DNA of 40,792 nt from the NCBI GenBank assembly GCA_944391625.1, contig CALXUG010000025.1, positions 1-40,792 of the forward strand, in the 5' to 3' direction. Below, one piece after another: positions 29,216 to 39,200 of the stretch; the first letter of the stretch is position 1; each line of letters opens with the position of its first letter. The position numbers were made by a program, and so were the translations under genes. The notes below the pieces were generated by a model. It saw nothing but the letters and a program-made list of their open reading frames with translations. It was not told where the DNA came from and ran no database searches. The stretch comes from an uncultured Clostridia bacterium (lineage in GTDB: Bacteria; Bacillota; Peptococcia; Peptococcales; Peptococcaceae).

Positions 29216-30034
29216 TCACTGTCCGTTAATACGATATAAATCGGTACGCCGATTGTATATAGACGGATTTTTCTGCCGTACAGCCTCTAAATATTCCAAA
29301 TCAATTTCTGCCAAAATAATACCGGGTTTGTCAGATGCGCGGGCAATCACCGTACCCCATGGGTCAACCACCATACTGTTGCCATAAGCAGTAAACTTTT
29401 CTTTTACGCCGGTCTGGTTCGGCGCAATCAAATAGCAGCCGTTTTCAATGGCTCTGGCACGTAAAATTGGCTCCCAGTGATCTTTTCCTGTAGGCATGGT
29501 AAAATTAGCAGGCAAGAAAATAATCTGTGCGCCCTGCAGCGCCATCAACCGAAACAATTCAGGAAAACGCATATCATAACAGATAGCAAACCCCAAATGC
29601 CCCAATTCAGTTTCCACAGTAACAATCTGATGCCCAGGCTCCTTGCGGTCGGACTCCCGCACACTGCTGCCGTCAGGCAATGTCATATCAAAATTATGCA
29701 GTTTACTATAGCGGGCAGCAATCTGCCCTTCTGGATTTACCAGTACCGACGTATTATAGGTGCGCACTCCGTCAGGATTGACCTCACTGATGCTGCCGCC
29801 ATGAATCCAGATATGATGCTCTTTTGCTTTCTGCATAAAAATCTCCGTTGTAGGGCCGGGAATGGGCTCCGCATACATCGGTTCCTCACTGAGAATATTG
29901 ACAACCTCGGGAAATGCTACCAACGCAGCACCTTTAGCCGCCGCTTCATCAATAAAATCGCTTATCTGCCGCCAATTCGCCTCTTTATCATTTTGTGTAT
30001 CCATCTGCACAACCGCAACCGTAAACTTTTTCAT
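29216..30034 (-). CDS. Nitrilase-superfamily carbon-nitrogen hydrolase (omega-amidase / Nit1-like)
   Basis: A 272-residue enzyme with the Glu-Lys-Cys catalytic triad: Glu43 in FPEVVN, Lys111 in YSKLHNFD and Cys152 in ICYDMRFPE. The KLHNFD and CYDMRFPELFR segments are closest to the Nit branch (deaminated glutathione amidase, omega-amidase), which repairs or hydrolyses amide side products. Substrate is uncertain. The ATG at 30034 follows AGGAGG and is preferred to one seven codons upstream. It starts 81 bases after glpK without a clear promoter, so it may be cotranscribed with it. Confidence 0.85.
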   Translation of the reverse strand: MKKFTVAVVQMDTQNDKEANWRQISDFIDEAAAKGAALVAFPEVVNILSEEPMYAEPIPGPTTEIFMQKAKEHHIWIHGGSISEVNPDGVRTYNTSVLVNPEGQIAARYSKLHNFDMTLPDGSSVRESDRKEPGHQIVTVETELGHLGFAICYDMRFPELFRLMALQGAQIIFLPANFTMPTGKDHWEPILRARAIENGCYLIAPNQTGVKEKFTAYGNSMVVDPWGTVIARASDKPGIILAEIDLEYLEAVRQKNPSIYNRRTDLYRINGQ

Positions 30035-30115
30035 AGCCTGCCTCCTGTTCCTCATAAACCAACCTTGCCGCCCGTCAAAAACTACTGTACCAATCTTTCC
30101 GTAAGAATCTTTCTT

Positions 30116-31597
30116 TTATTCCGCCCACTGCATCGCTCGCTTTACAGCCTTTTGCCAGCCATAACAGTTTTCTTCCCGCACAGCTTGCTCCATCTGCGGG
30201 AAAAACTGCCGCTCTGCATGCCATTTTTCTGCAATTTCTTCTTTACTGTTCCAATATCCTACCGCCAAACCTGCCAGATAGGCCACGCCCAAGGCGGTGG
30301 TTTCTGTAATCGCAGGCCGTTTCACCTGACAATTGATAATATCCGCCTGAAACTGCATCAAAAAATTATTACGGCAAGCGCCGCCGTCTACTTTTAATTC
30401 GGTCAGCGGCTGACCGGCGTCTTCTTCCATAGCTTTCAGCACATCATTGGTCTGATAAGCAATCGCTTCCAGTGCAGCCCGTATCATATGGCTGCGGCCG
30501 GTACCCCTTGTCAGTCCCGATATGCTGCCTCTGGCATACATATCCCAATAAGGCGCGCCCAAACCTACAAAGGCCGGCACCAGATAAACACCGCCGTTAT
30601 CTTCCAGCGCAGCAGCATAGCTTTCACTCTCCGCCGCCGTTTCAATCAAATGCAGCTCATCCCGCAGCCATTGAATCACAGCGCCGCCCACAAAAATAGA
30701 GCCTTCCAACGCATATTCCACCTGATTATCCATGGTAGCAGCAATGGTTGTAATCAATCCCTGTTTGCTGCTGATAAACTGCTGACCAATGTTCATCAGC
30801 AAAAAACAGCCGGTGCCATAGGTATTCTTTGCCGATCCCTGTTCAAAACATGCCTGCCCGAACAGCGCCGCCTGTTGGTCGCCGGCAATACCGGATATGG
30901 GCACCTGCGCCCCTTCACTTTGCACATAGCCGTAAATTTCTGAAGAATTGCACACTTTCGGCAGCATACAAACAGGAATATCAAACCGCTGCAACAGCTT
31001 TTCATCCCATTGCAAATCTCGGATATTATATAACATGGTGCGGGACGCATTGGTATAATCGGTGACATGCACCGCACCGTTGGTCAGTTTCCAGACCAGC
31101 CAGCTGTCTACTGTGCCAAAAAGCAGTTCCCCCTTTTTCGCACGCTCCCGCGCACCGGGTACATGGTCGAGAATCCAGTTAATTTTAGTAGCAGAAAAAT
31201 ATGCGTCGATAACCAATCCGGTGTTGGCGCGGATGTAATCCTCCCAGCCCTCTGCCTTTAGCTGCTCACACAAATCTGCCGTTCTGCGGCATTGCCAGAC
31301 AATGGCATTATAAATAGGTTTGCCTGTTTCCTTTTCCCAGACAATGGTAGTTTCCCGCTGATTGGTAATACCAATACCAGCTACATCGGCCATGGTAATA
31401 CCGGCCTTAATCAAAGCCTCCTGCAGCACCCCATATTGAGTAGCCCAAATCTCCATCGGATCATGCTCCACCCAGCCGGGCTGCGGATAAATTTGCCCAA
31501 ACTCCTTTTGCCCCACTGCCACAATAGTTTGCTCATGGTCGAACACAATGGCTCTGGAACTGGTAGTTCCCTGATCTAATGCTACAATATATTTCAT
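30116..31597 (-). CDS. glpK: Glycerol kinase
   Basis: A 493-residue FGGY-family kinase that forms glycerol-3-phosphate from glycerol and ATP. It shows [20 protein letters not shown] at the N-terminus, [19 protein letters not shown], the ATP-binding [11 protein letters not shown] and the C-terminal [18 protein letters not shown]. Length is typical. Two codons upstream a TTG opens the frame, but it touches the GAGGAA site; the ATG at 31597 is better spaced. No glpF or glpD neighbour is present. Confidence 0.96.
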   Translation of the reverse strand: MKYIVALDQGTTSSRAIVFDHEQTIVAVGQKEFGQIYPQPGWVEHDPMEIWATQYGVLQEALIKAGITMADVAGIGITNQRETTIVWEKETGKPIYNAIVWQCRRTADLCEQLKAEGWEDYIRANTGLVIDAYFSATKINWILDHVPGARERAKKGELLFGTVDSWLVWKLTNGAVHVTDYTNASRTMLYNIRDLQWDEKLLQRFDIPVCMLPKVCNSSEIYGYVQSEGAQVPISGIAGDQQAALFGQACFEQGSAKNTYGTGCFLLMNIGQQFISSKQGLITTIAATMDNQVEYALEGSIFVGGAVIQWLRDELHLIETAAESESYAAALEDNGGVYLVPAFVGLGAPYWDMYARGSISGLTRGTGRSHMIRAALEAIAYQTNDVLKAMEEDAGQPLTELKVDGGACRNNFLMQFQADIINCQVKRPAITETTALGVAYLAGLAVGYWNSKEEIAEKWHAERQFFPQMEQAVREENCYGWQKAVKRAMQWAE

Positions 31598-31639
31598 AAA
31601 CAATTCCTCACTTTTATTGATTTCTTCTTATTTCTTTTC

Positions 31640-31668
31640 ATAATACCATTACAAAAAAGAAGTTGCAA
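31640..31668 (-). promoter_or_regulatory. Promoter of glpK
   Basis: Minus-strand TTGCAA (31663-31668), a 17-base spacer and TATTAT (31640-31645), about 40 bases before the glpK start. No catabolite-response (cre) box was recognised around it. Confidence 0.65.
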
Positions 31669-31704
31669 TAATAGAATCTGACAGAATCCACCTGCAACAA
31701 ACGC

Positions 31705-31776
31705 AAAAAAGGCCGCCCGCAAACACTCTGTTGAAACTCTTTTTCAACGTGCTGTTTGTGCAGCAGCCTTTTTTAT
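31705..31776 (-). terminator. Terminator after sigH, active-looking on both strands
   Basis: Outer arms of about 20 bases pair imperfectly. Inside them is a perfect GTTGAAA/TTTCAAC hairpin. T runs flank the structure on both strands (GGCCTTTTTT on minus, GCCTTTTTTA on plus). It lies about 100 bases past sigH and about 40 bases before the glpK promoter, and separates the two units. Confidence 0.75.
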
Positions 31777-31878
31777 TCTATTTTGTTCCTATAGCGGCAA
31801 CAGCAATATTTTATGACGGACTATTATACAGACCATCTCTATTACCAATCACCATCGTTACAACATGGATTCTGTTTT

Positions 31879-32517
31879 TTAAATACTGTCTACGCAAAAG
31901 TTCAGTGCTTTCGATTTGTTCACTTTTTTACGAATCCGCTGCACTGCATTGTCCACCGATTTATTTTCAAGCTGCAAGGCAAGGGTAATCTCATTATAAG
32001 ACATTCCCATCATGCGCATAATCAATACGTTTAACTCCATTTTAGAGAGCAGGGAGGCAATCTTCTGCATAATTTCTGCATAAGTTTCCCGCTCCACAAC
32101 TGTATTTTCCGGCGATACAATTTCACCGCTGGAATCCCGTTCAATCAGATAAGCCGCTTTCCCTTCAATCTGCTCGTCGTTTTCATTGTAGTTGGACATG
32201 GATACTGCATCATTCAATACCATATGTTTTTTACGGTTAGAACGTTTTACACAAGAATCCAGTTCCCGTTTGATGCAGAGATAAGCAAAGTTTTTAAATT
32301 GTTTTCCGCTTTCCGGTTTATATCCCTTTACGCTTTGCACAAAGCCGATCATGGCTTCCTGCATCAAGTCATCCCGTTCACCGTCTTTTAAATAGTATTT
32401 ATCACAAATGTAACTCATCAATCCCTGGTACCGTTTTAGCAGATGTTCCATAGCTGCTTCGTTTCCCTGTTGCGCTGCTTCAATAATTTCTTGCTCAGGC
32501 TTATCTGCAAACTCCAT
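31879..32517 (-). CDS. sigH: RNA polymerase sigma factor of the SigH family
   Basis: A 212-residue sigma-70-family factor. Region 2 contains LLKRYQGLMSYICDKYY and DDLMQEAMIGFVQSVKGYKP, with FKNFAYLCIKRELDSCVKRSNRKKH as -10 recognition. Region 4 (about 150-205) has the helix-turn-helix MSYNEITLALQLENKSVDNAVQR. The pattern matches SigH (Spo0H), which directs early stationary-phase, competence and sporulation genes, and the length is close to the Bacillus protein. Context is unusual: 12 bases after cysK, with AGGAGG before the ATG. Confidence 0.88.
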   Translation of the reverse strand: MEFADKPEQEIIEAAQQGNEAAMEHLLKRYQGLMSYICDKYYLKDGERDDLMQEAMIGFVQSVKGYKPESGKQFKNFAYLCIKRELDSCVKRSNRKKHMVLNDAVSMSNYNENDEQIEGKAAYLIERDSSGEIVSPENTVVERETYAEIMQKIASLLSKMELNVLIMRMMGMSYNEITLALQLENKSVDNAVQRIRKKVNKSKALNFCVDSI

Positions 32518-32529
32518 TCTAAATTCCTC

Positions 32530-33456
32530 CTAATTTGTTTCCCGAAATAATTCGGTCGATAAGTAACGCTCACCTGTATCCGGCAATATTACTACAATGC
32601 GTTTTCCTGTATTTTCTGGACGGCTGGCCACTTGTTCCGCAGCCAAAAGCGCCGCTCCCGAAGAAATGCCTGCCAAAATGCCCTGGGTTTTTGCCAGCAT
32701 TCTGGCTTCTGCCATGGCTTCATCTCCATCAATCATCAACACTTCATCAACCAGTGATAAGTCAAGAATAGATGGAATAAAACCGGCGCCGATTCCCTGT
32801 ATTTTATGCGCCCCTTTTGGGTGGCCATTGATGACTGCTGACTGCAATGGTTCTACACCGATTATTTGTATCTCTTTATTGTACTCTTTTAAACCTTTGG
32901 CGATTCCTGTAATGGTGCCTCCGGTGCCAATGGCGGCAACCACAATATCCACTTTGCCGTCGGTATCCGCATAAATTTCCTGCGCAGTAGACAAATAATG
33001 GGCTTCCGGATTGGCTTGATTATCAAATTGTCCGCACATATAGCTTCCCGGTATTTCCTGCAGCAATGCTTCTGCTTTGGCAATGGCGCCGGACATACCA
33101 TCAGCCGCCGGTGTCAGCACAATGTCCGCACCGTAGGCTTTCAGCAAGCTCTGCCGTTCCTGGCTCATATTTTCCGGCATGGTCAAAATCATTTTATAGC
33201 CCTTCACTGCTGCCATTAAAGCCAAACCTACACCGGTGTTTCCGCTGGTTGGTTCTATAATGGTTGCACCAGGAGCAATGGCGCCTTTTTTTTCTGCATC
33301 CAGCAGCATGTAAGCGCCTACCCGATCCTTAATGCTGCCGCCCGGATTAAAGGATTCCACTTTTGCTGCAATTTCCGCTTTTATTTCCGGATTGGACAGA
33401 TGCAGCCGAACCAGTGGTGTACGGCCAATCAATTCTCCAATATTATCATAAATCAT
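32530..33456 (-). CDS. cysK: Cysteine synthase (O-acetylserine sulfhydrylase)
   Basis: A 308-residue PLP enzyme that makes cysteine from O-acetylserine and sulfide. The PLP lysine is Lys43 in NPGGSIKDR, the substrate loop is PTSGNTGVGLA, the phosphate loop is GTGGTITG, and GISSGAALLAA lies near the C-terminus. A GTG three codons upstream also opens the frame; the ATG at 33456 is chosen for its spacing from AAAGG. It is followed closely by sigH. No T-box was found in its leader. Confidence 0.95.
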   Translation of the reverse strand: MIYDNIGELIGRTPLVRLHLSNPEIKAEIAAKVESFNPGGSIKDRVGAYMLLDAEKKGAIAPGATIIEPTSGNTGVGLALMAAVKGYKMILTMPENMSQERQSLLKAYGADIVLTPAADGMSGAIAKAEALLQEIPGSYMCGQFDNQANPEAHYLSTAQEIYADTDGKVDIVVAAIGTGGTITGIAKGLKEYNKEIQIIGVEPLQSAVINGHPKGAHKIQGIGAGFIPSILDLSLVDEVLMIDGDEAMAEARMLAKTQGILAGISSGAALLAAEQVASRPENTGKRIVVILPDTGERYLSTELFRETN

Positions 33457-33525
33457 GTCTATCACCCTTTACATTAACGTCATCGTATGACTCTCTATAT
33501 CCTACAGAAATCTCTCTTTACCGAA

Positions 33526-33554
33526 ATTATGATTACTTTTCAATCAAAAAGCAA
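33526..33554 (-). promoter_or_regulatory. Second possible promoter of cysK
   Basis: Minus-strand TTGCTT (33549-33554), a 17-base spacer and CATAAT (33526-33531). It is weaker than the one at 33604-33631 but closer to the gene. Confidence 0.35.
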
Positions 33555-33603
33555 TCATATAAAATTTCTAAAATGCTCTTATAAACTAGTATCAGTGTAC
33601 GCG

Positions 33604-33631
33604 ATTATATATGGAAATGCAAGTATCCCAA
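33604..33631 (-). promoter_or_regulatory. Possible promoter of cysK-sigH
   Basis: Minus-strand TTGGGA (33626-33631), a 16-base spacer and a perfect TATAAT (33604-33609). The leader would be about 140 bases. The AT-rich surroundings make chance matches likely. Confidence 0.45.
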
Positions 33632-33793
33632 ATGATTTTTTACTATTTCCCAAAGATTATACAAAAAACAGACTAAATTTTGCACTTTTCTTGACAATTT
33701 CCACAAAATCTACAGCGCTCTTTTATTTTTATCAATTATTTTCTCAATCATATTATCTTACCAAATTTACATTGTGGTGGATTCGGTCCCAAA

Positions 33794-34198
33794 AAGCTAA
33801 CAAAACCATTGCTGCGTTAGCTATTTTGTTAGCTATTATTTTTCTCTCAACCAATAGGGTTACAGCAAACAAAGCTAACAAACTAACATAGCTAACCATT
33901 TTTTAAGGGTATATAAGAAAAAAATAAAAAGAAATACATTATATTTTATTTATATTGACATTTATATTTATATTATATTTTATCCATATTTATATTTACA
34001 CTTACATTTTTATATTTACACTTATATTTATATTTTTTTCATTTATATTTTTTAAATAACAATTAGATTTTACTTTTTGTTTTATTTTTTTCTATAGGGG
34101 CTCCCCCCTCCAAATTACGTTAGCTATGTTAGCTTTGGCTTAACCAATATGGTTTGCCGGTTATTTTTACGTTAGCTAATCTGTTAGCTATTGTTAGT
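33794..34198. repeat. Two clusters of GTTAGCTW repeats flanking an AT-rich core (origin-like or mobile-element relic)
   Basis: Left cluster: AAGCTAAC at 33794 and 33872, TAGCTAAC at 33889, and GTTAGCTA at 33816 and 33828. Right cluster: GTTAGCTA at 34119, 34171 and 34183, and GTTAGCTT at 34128. Degenerate GTTAGT copies occur at 33882 (reverse) and 34193. Each cluster also has one AACC-N5-GGTT palindrome (33849-33861 and 34142-34154). Between them, 33938-34090 is nearly pure A/T with only a few G, including a 20-base unit in tandem (33991-34030, 18 of 20 identical). A GGGG...CCCCCC block lies at 34097-34108. No convincing gene lies in 33466-34320. The layout (iteron-like repeats beside an easily melted core) resembles a replication origin, but no initiator gene is present. 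Confidence 0.6.
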
Positions 34199-34271
34199 TT
34201 TTCTGCATCAATTCTTTGATATGTTGTTGTTTCTGCTTTTTATACTGCCATGTTGTTATAATTGCACAATA

Positions 34272-34316
34272 AAAAACAGGAAGACATCATCTGTTTCCAG
34301 ATTACATCTTCCTGTT
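34272..34316 (-). terminator. Terminator of the Sel1-repeat gene
   Basis: Outer 11-bp perfect stem (AAACAGGAAGA with TCTTCCTGTTT) with an inner ATCTG-GAAA-CAGAT hairpin, followed by TTTATT on the minus strand, 10 bases after the stop codon. Confidence 0.9.
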
Positions 34317-34326
34317 TATACGCTTT

Positions 34327-35079
34327 TTATTCTTCTGTTTCTAATGCTTCTTTTGCTTCTACAATTCCGGCATCTGCTGCTTTTTGATACCATTCTCTGG
34401 CTTTTTCAGCATCTTTGGCAATTCCTTCACCGTTGGCATAGCACTGCGCCAACAAAAATTGAGCGTCCGGCATATATTCAGCGGCCTCTAATAACAATTG
34501 CACTGCTTTCTCTTTATCCTGTTCTACGCCTTCGCCTTCAAAATAGGAAATTGCCAGATTCATTTTGCCTGCAGGATGGTCAGCCTCTGCTGCGCTTTGA
34601 AACCATTTTACAGCCTCTGCATAATCCTGCTCCACACCCATGCCCTGGCTGTAGCAAATACCCAGATTTACCTGCGCCTCCAAAGAACCACGCATAGCAG
34701 CTTTTAAATACCATTCGGCAGCTGCTTCCAGATTTTGTTCTGTTCCCTGACCAAAGGTATAGCATTCGCCAAGAAACTGCTGGGCAATGATATGTCCCTT
34801 CTGCGCAGCAATTTTAAAGTTTTCAAACGCTTTTTCCAGATCCTGTTCTACGCCGTCGCCATTGTAGTATCGGCCGCCCAGCAAATAGCAGGCATTCAAA
34901 TTGCCCTGCTCCGCCGACTTCTGATACCAGTAGATGGCTTTTTCGATATCCGGCTCTACCCACTTGCCTTGCTCATAGCACATAGCCAAATTAAACTGGG
35001 CGCGGGCAAAACCTTCGCTTGCCGCTTCTTCCAGTTCTTTCAGTTTTTCTTTACTATCAATCAATTCAGCTTGCTGCAT
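34327..35079 (-). CDS. Sel1-like repeat (TPR-type) protein
   Basis: A 250-residue protein made almost wholly of about six 36-residue Sel1 repeats (from residue 24 onward), each with the A-x2-LG-x2-Y-x-G-x-GVEQD-x-EKA-x-x-W(Y/F)-x-x-AA pattern. Such alpha-solenoids mediate protein contacts. No signal peptide or membrane segment is present, so it is probably cytoplasmic, and the partner is unknown. It follows the foldase gene by about 70 bases; AAGGGAGGG precedes the ATG. A perfect palindrome CAGATAGGTATCTG (35116-35129) lies upstream, beside a TATAAT-like box. Confidence 0.9.
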   Translation of the reverse strand: MQQAELIDSKEKLKELEEAASEGFARAQFNLAMCYEQGKWVEPDIEKAIYWYQKSAEQGNLNACYLLGGRYYNGDGVEQDLEKAFENFKIAAQKGHIIAQQFLGECYTFGQGTEQNLEAAAEWYLKAAMRGSLEAQVNLGICYSQGMGVEQDYAEAVKWFQSAAEADHPAGKMNLAISYFEGEGVEQDKEKAVQLLLEAAEYMPDAQFLLAQCYANGEGIAKDAEKAREWYQKAADAGIVEAKEALETEE

Positions 35080-35147
35080 GCATAGCCCTCCCTTGTTCCG
35101 ATTTTGCTTCTGCTTCAGATAGGTATCTGTTTATTATAATTTGACTA

Positions 35148-36194
35148 TTACTCTGCTGCTGCATCATCAGCAGGCGCATCGGCAACATCAGTCTGTTCTG
35201 CATCAGCTGCATCTGTTTGTTCTGCATCGGTATTATCGGCAGCAGCATCCTGACCGGTAGAAATAGTTTCCGGTACAGATGTTTCGTCAATCAAAATTTC
35301 AATTTTGGCATCTTCCATCAAGCTGGCAGCCAGATTATTTAAACCGTTTGCATAAATACCCTGTAAAATACTATCGTATTTATTTTCAGGATTTTCTAAC
35401 AGATTTACATCAGACTGTTTGTCTTCTACCAAAATGATGTGGTAGCCAAATTCACTTTTTACAGGTTCTTTAGAATATTCTCCAACTTCCAGTTCCTGCG
35501 CTGCTTTGCTAAATTCATCCACCATTTTAGATGTTGTTAAACCGGTTACAGCAAAATAACCCAGTTCACCGCCGTCGACAGCAGAACCTGTATCGTCAGA
35601 ATTTTCTTTTGCTAAAGTGGCAAAATCAGCGCCGCCGTCCAGCTGGGCAATCAGGTCAATGGCAACCTGTTCTGCATTTTCCTTTTCAGAACCAACCAGA
35701 ATATGTTTTGCTTTAATGACATCCACTGTTTCAGGATTGTTCACTATATCCTGCAGCAGTTTACTCTGCAACATATATTCTTTCCATGCATCTTTGTAGT
35801 ATTCCATGGTCATACCGGACTGTACAACCGCCTGCTCAAAATCAGCCTGGCTGCCGCCAAAGCTGTCGGCTACCGACTGATTAATGGCTTCATTAAGTTC
35901 TTCATCGGTTACACTCAAACCACGCTTTTCAGCTTCCTGCGCCAATAATTCCTGGGCAATCAGATTATCCAAAACAAAATTGCGGCTTTCCACTTTTAAG
36001 GTTTCGTCAGAAACATCAGCGCCATACATCTGATACTTCTGCATGATCTGTGTATAATTGACATCCAGTGTTTCCTGAGAGATAGGTTCACCGTTTACGG
36101 TGGCCACTGTGCCATCCGGCACGTTATTGCCGCAGCCTGTCAAACCTGCAAGCAAAAATGTACCTAAAACCAATACTGCTAATTTCTTTTTCAT
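35148..36194 (-). CDS. SurA/PrsA-like peptidyl-prolyl isomerase lipoprotein
   Basis: A 348-residue secreted foldase. It has a lipoprotein signal with lipobox LTGC (Cys21), a SurA-type N-terminal chaperone domain (about 25-150, starting VATVNGEPISQETL), a parvulin domain (about 159-258, KAKHILV to FGYHIILVED) and a very acidic, Ala/Asp-rich C-terminal tail with repeated DAEQTD. It helps proteins fold after Sec export. The ATG at 36194 follows AAGGAG; the frame is open nine codons further. It sits 75 bases after mfd with its own promoter; pth-mfd-foldase is a common Firmicute order. Confidence 0.92.
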   Translation of the reverse strand: MKKKLAVLVLGTFLLAGLTGCGNNVPDGTVATVNGEPISQETLDVNYTQIMQKYQMYGADVSDETLKVESRNFVLDNLIAQELLAQEAEKRGLSVTDEELNEAINQSVADSFGGSQADFEQAVVQSGMTMEYYKDAWKEYMLQSKLLQDIVNNPETVDVIKAKHILVGSEKENAEQVAIDLIAQLDGGADFATLAKENSDDTGSAVDGGELGYFAVTGLTTSKMVDEFSKAAQELEVGEYSKEPVKSEFGYHIILVEDKQSDVNLLENPENKYDSILQGIYANGLNNLAASLMEDAKIEILIDETSVPETISTGQDAAADNTDAEQTDAADAEQTDVADAPADDAAAE

Positions 36195-36251
36195 TGTGTT
36201 CTCTCCTTCGATTCTTTGCAATTAAGCTGCTATTATATTTCATACCCCGTT

Positions 36252-36280
36252 ATTATAGCAGAATGCCCGTTATTGCACAA
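36252..36280 (-). promoter_or_regulatory. Promoter of the foldase gene, overlapping the mfd stop
   Basis: Minus-strand TTGTGC (36275-36280), a 17-base spacer and a perfect TATAAT (36252-36257). The -35 is built from the last codons of mfd. Two TAACGGG copies flank the -10. Confidence 0.6.
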
Positions 36281-39200
36281 TGGCAACCATATCTAATAAA
36301 ATATCTTTCATTAAATCTAAACATTTTTCAGCTGATGTGCTGCCCACTGTAATGCGCACCACCAGCTCGCCGCCATCGTTGCCGTAGGTCAATTGCCGTT
36401 TATATTTTTTGATTAATTCTAATAGCTTGGGCATATCCATATTGGTGTCCGGCATGAAAAGGGCAGTGACAATACCGCCTTTTTGCTTAAGGCTGCGGAT
36501 TCCAATCTGCTGGCAATAAATTTTCAGCTCAGCCACTCGCAGCAAATTCCACGTTTCATTGGGAATATCGCCAAATCGGTCTATCATTTCATCTTCCAGC
36601 AAGTGAAGCCGATTGATTAGTTTGGCCTGCTGAATGCGTTGATAAAAGCCCAGCTTCACAGCGCTGTCCCGAATATAATATTCAGGAATAAAGGCGCTGA
36701 CCTGCAAGTCAATTTCTACCTCCTGCGGTTTGCCGGTTTTTTCGCCTTTTAATGCGCGAATGGCTTCATCCAGCATGGTGCAGTACAAATCAAACCCCAC
36801 CGCTGCCACATGGCCATGCTGTTCGGCGCCAAGCAAATTACCGGCACCCCGTATTTCTAAATCCCGCATGGCAATTTTAAAGCCGGATCCCAGCTCGGTA
36901 TATTCTCTAATGGCAGCCAGCCGTTTTTCGGCTAATTGGCTCAGTGTTTTGTCTTTTTTATAGGTCAGATAGGCGTAAGCAATGCGATTGCTGCGGCCTA
37001 CCCTGCCTCGCAGCTGATATAGCTGCGCCAGCCCCATTTTGTCCGCCTCGTCTACAATCATTGTATTGGCGTTGGAGATATCCAAACCGGTTTCAATGAT
37101 GGTGGTGCAGACTAACACATCGGCCTGATAGTCGATAAAGTCCATCATAATCTGTTCCAGCTGATGTTCCTTCATCTGTCCATGGCCCACCAGAATACGG
37201 GCTTCCGGCACCATGATGCTGATTTCTTCTGCCAGCTGCTCAATGTCTTCAATTCGGTTATGCACCACATAAACCTGCCCGCCGCGGCCCAATTCTCGCC
37301 GAATGGCATCCTTCATCAGTTCCGGCGTTTTTTCAACAATATAGGTCTGAATTGGATAGCGATCCTGGGGCGGCGTTTCGATGACGCTCATATCCCGAAT
37401 GCCCACTAAGGACATATGCAGGGTACGCGGAATCGGTGTGGCGGATAAGGTCAGCACATCCACCAAAGAACGCAGACTTTTGATTTTTTCCTTATGGGTG
37501 ACACCAAAACGCTGTTCTTCATCCACAATCAACAATCCCAAATCATGAAACTGAATGGTTTTGCCCAATAATTTATGAGTTCCCACTACAATATCTACTG
37601 TGCCGTTTTTTAACCCCTCTGCAGTTTCTTTTTGCTGTTTGGGTGTACAGAACCGGCTGAGCATATCCACCCGCACGCCATAGGGCTGAAACCGCTCGGC
37701 AAAGGTATTATAATGCTGCTGCGCCAATACAGTGGTCGGCACCAAAACGGCAACCTGTTTTCCATCGTTTACCGCTTTAAAGGCAGCACGAATGGCCACT
37801 TCTGTTTTTCCATAGCCCACATCGCCGCAAATCAGCCGATCCATCACAGTAGGCGACATCATATCTTTTTTGACATCTTCAATGGCTTTTAGCTGGTCCT
37901 CGGTTTCCACATAAGGGAAGGCGTCTTCAAATTCCTTTTGCCATTGGTCATCGGGCGAAAAAGCAAATCCTTCTTCGCTTTGCCGCCGGGCATAAATCTG
38001 CAGTAAGCCTTCGGCAAGCTTTTCAACGGAAGCTTTTACTTTATTTTTGGTGCGCTGCCATTCATTGCCGCCCAATTTGTTGACTTTGGGGACAATGCCG
38101 TCGTTCACTGCATATTTTTGCAGCAGGTCAAACTGCTCTACAGGAATGTACAGCTTGCCGTCATCCGAATATTTGACGATCAGATAATCGCGTTCTACAT
38201 CCTGCACTTTCAGGCGCTCAATGCCCATATAACGGCCGATACCATGACCCATATGCACAACATAATCACCGATTTTCAAATCATCCAGCTGAGAAATTTT
38301 TTGCCCGTCTTCCTGGAAGAATTTTTTATTTACCCGTTTTTTCTGCTGCTGAAATACTTCTGTTTCACTGACAAATACCAGCCGACTTTGCGGGAACCGC
38401 GCGCCATGGCTGATGTTGCCGTATGCCAGATAAATTTGCCCTGCATCAACTTGATATCGGTCTGCTATCCAGCTGCATAAAATATCATGGTCACTGAGCA
38501 TTTGCTGTAAACGCAATGCTTTTGCAGCAGATGTAAGTAAAATGAAAATGCAATATTTCTGTTCCTGCCAGGTTTGCAGTTCCTCCACCAGCAGCTGCGG
38601 ATTGCCAAAGAAGGAAGATATATTCTGGCAATCCAAGGGCATTTTATCAGGATATTGCTGAAACACAGACGCTTTTGGCAGCAACGAAAAACAAACATGG
38701 GAAACTGCCCCAACCATAGGAATCAGCTCATCCATATTGAAAAAGTATTCCGCCTGACCGGGCAATACGCTGCCTTTTAACAGCAGTTCGCTGAATGTCT
38801 GCCGCCGTTCTTTCTCCAAATATTCCTGCGCTTCTTGTATGCGGTTCATCTCGTCCAGCACAAGCATTTTTTCATGGCCCAAATAGTCCAGCAGGCTGGC
38901 GTTTTCCTGATAGAAAAATGTCTGGTATTGCTCCATGCCGGTGAAGTAGAGGTTCTGCTGCAATCTCTCCAGCAGTTCTCCGATTTTGTTCTGCAGCCGT
39001 TCTACCGGCTCTCGGTCTTTTCGTTTTGACAGCTGCCCCACCTGTTTATGAAACTGCTCCCGAATGTTCCGCAGTCCCGCTTCTTTATTCTGCGCCATCA
39101 GGAAAAATTCCCGCCCCGGAACAATCCATACCTTGCTGACTTTTTCAATGGAGCATTGGCTGTCTGTTGCAAAGAATCGAATAGAGTCTATCTCATCATC

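Noticed and set aside
29477-30397. 306-codon plus-strand reading frame opposite the nitrilase and glpK genes
   Set aside because: It is antisense to two well-supported genes, and its translation looks like a reading-frame shadow with scattered Cys, His and Pro.
31600-31700. Catabolite-response element at glpK
   Set aside because: No sequence close to the cre consensus was found near the promoter.
33457-33650. T-box or other cysteine riboswitch upstream of cysK
   Set aside because: No T-box sequence, specifier arrangement or terminator/antiterminator pair is visible in the leader.
33487-33891. 134-codon plus-strand reading frame in the repeat locus
   Set aside because: It is AT-rich low-complexity sequence with no ribosome site. 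It runs through the GTTAGCTW repeats and the cysK promoter region and resembles no protein.
33794-34198. CRISPR array
   Set aside because: The repeats are only 8 bases, irregularly spaced and in both orientations, with no cas genes.
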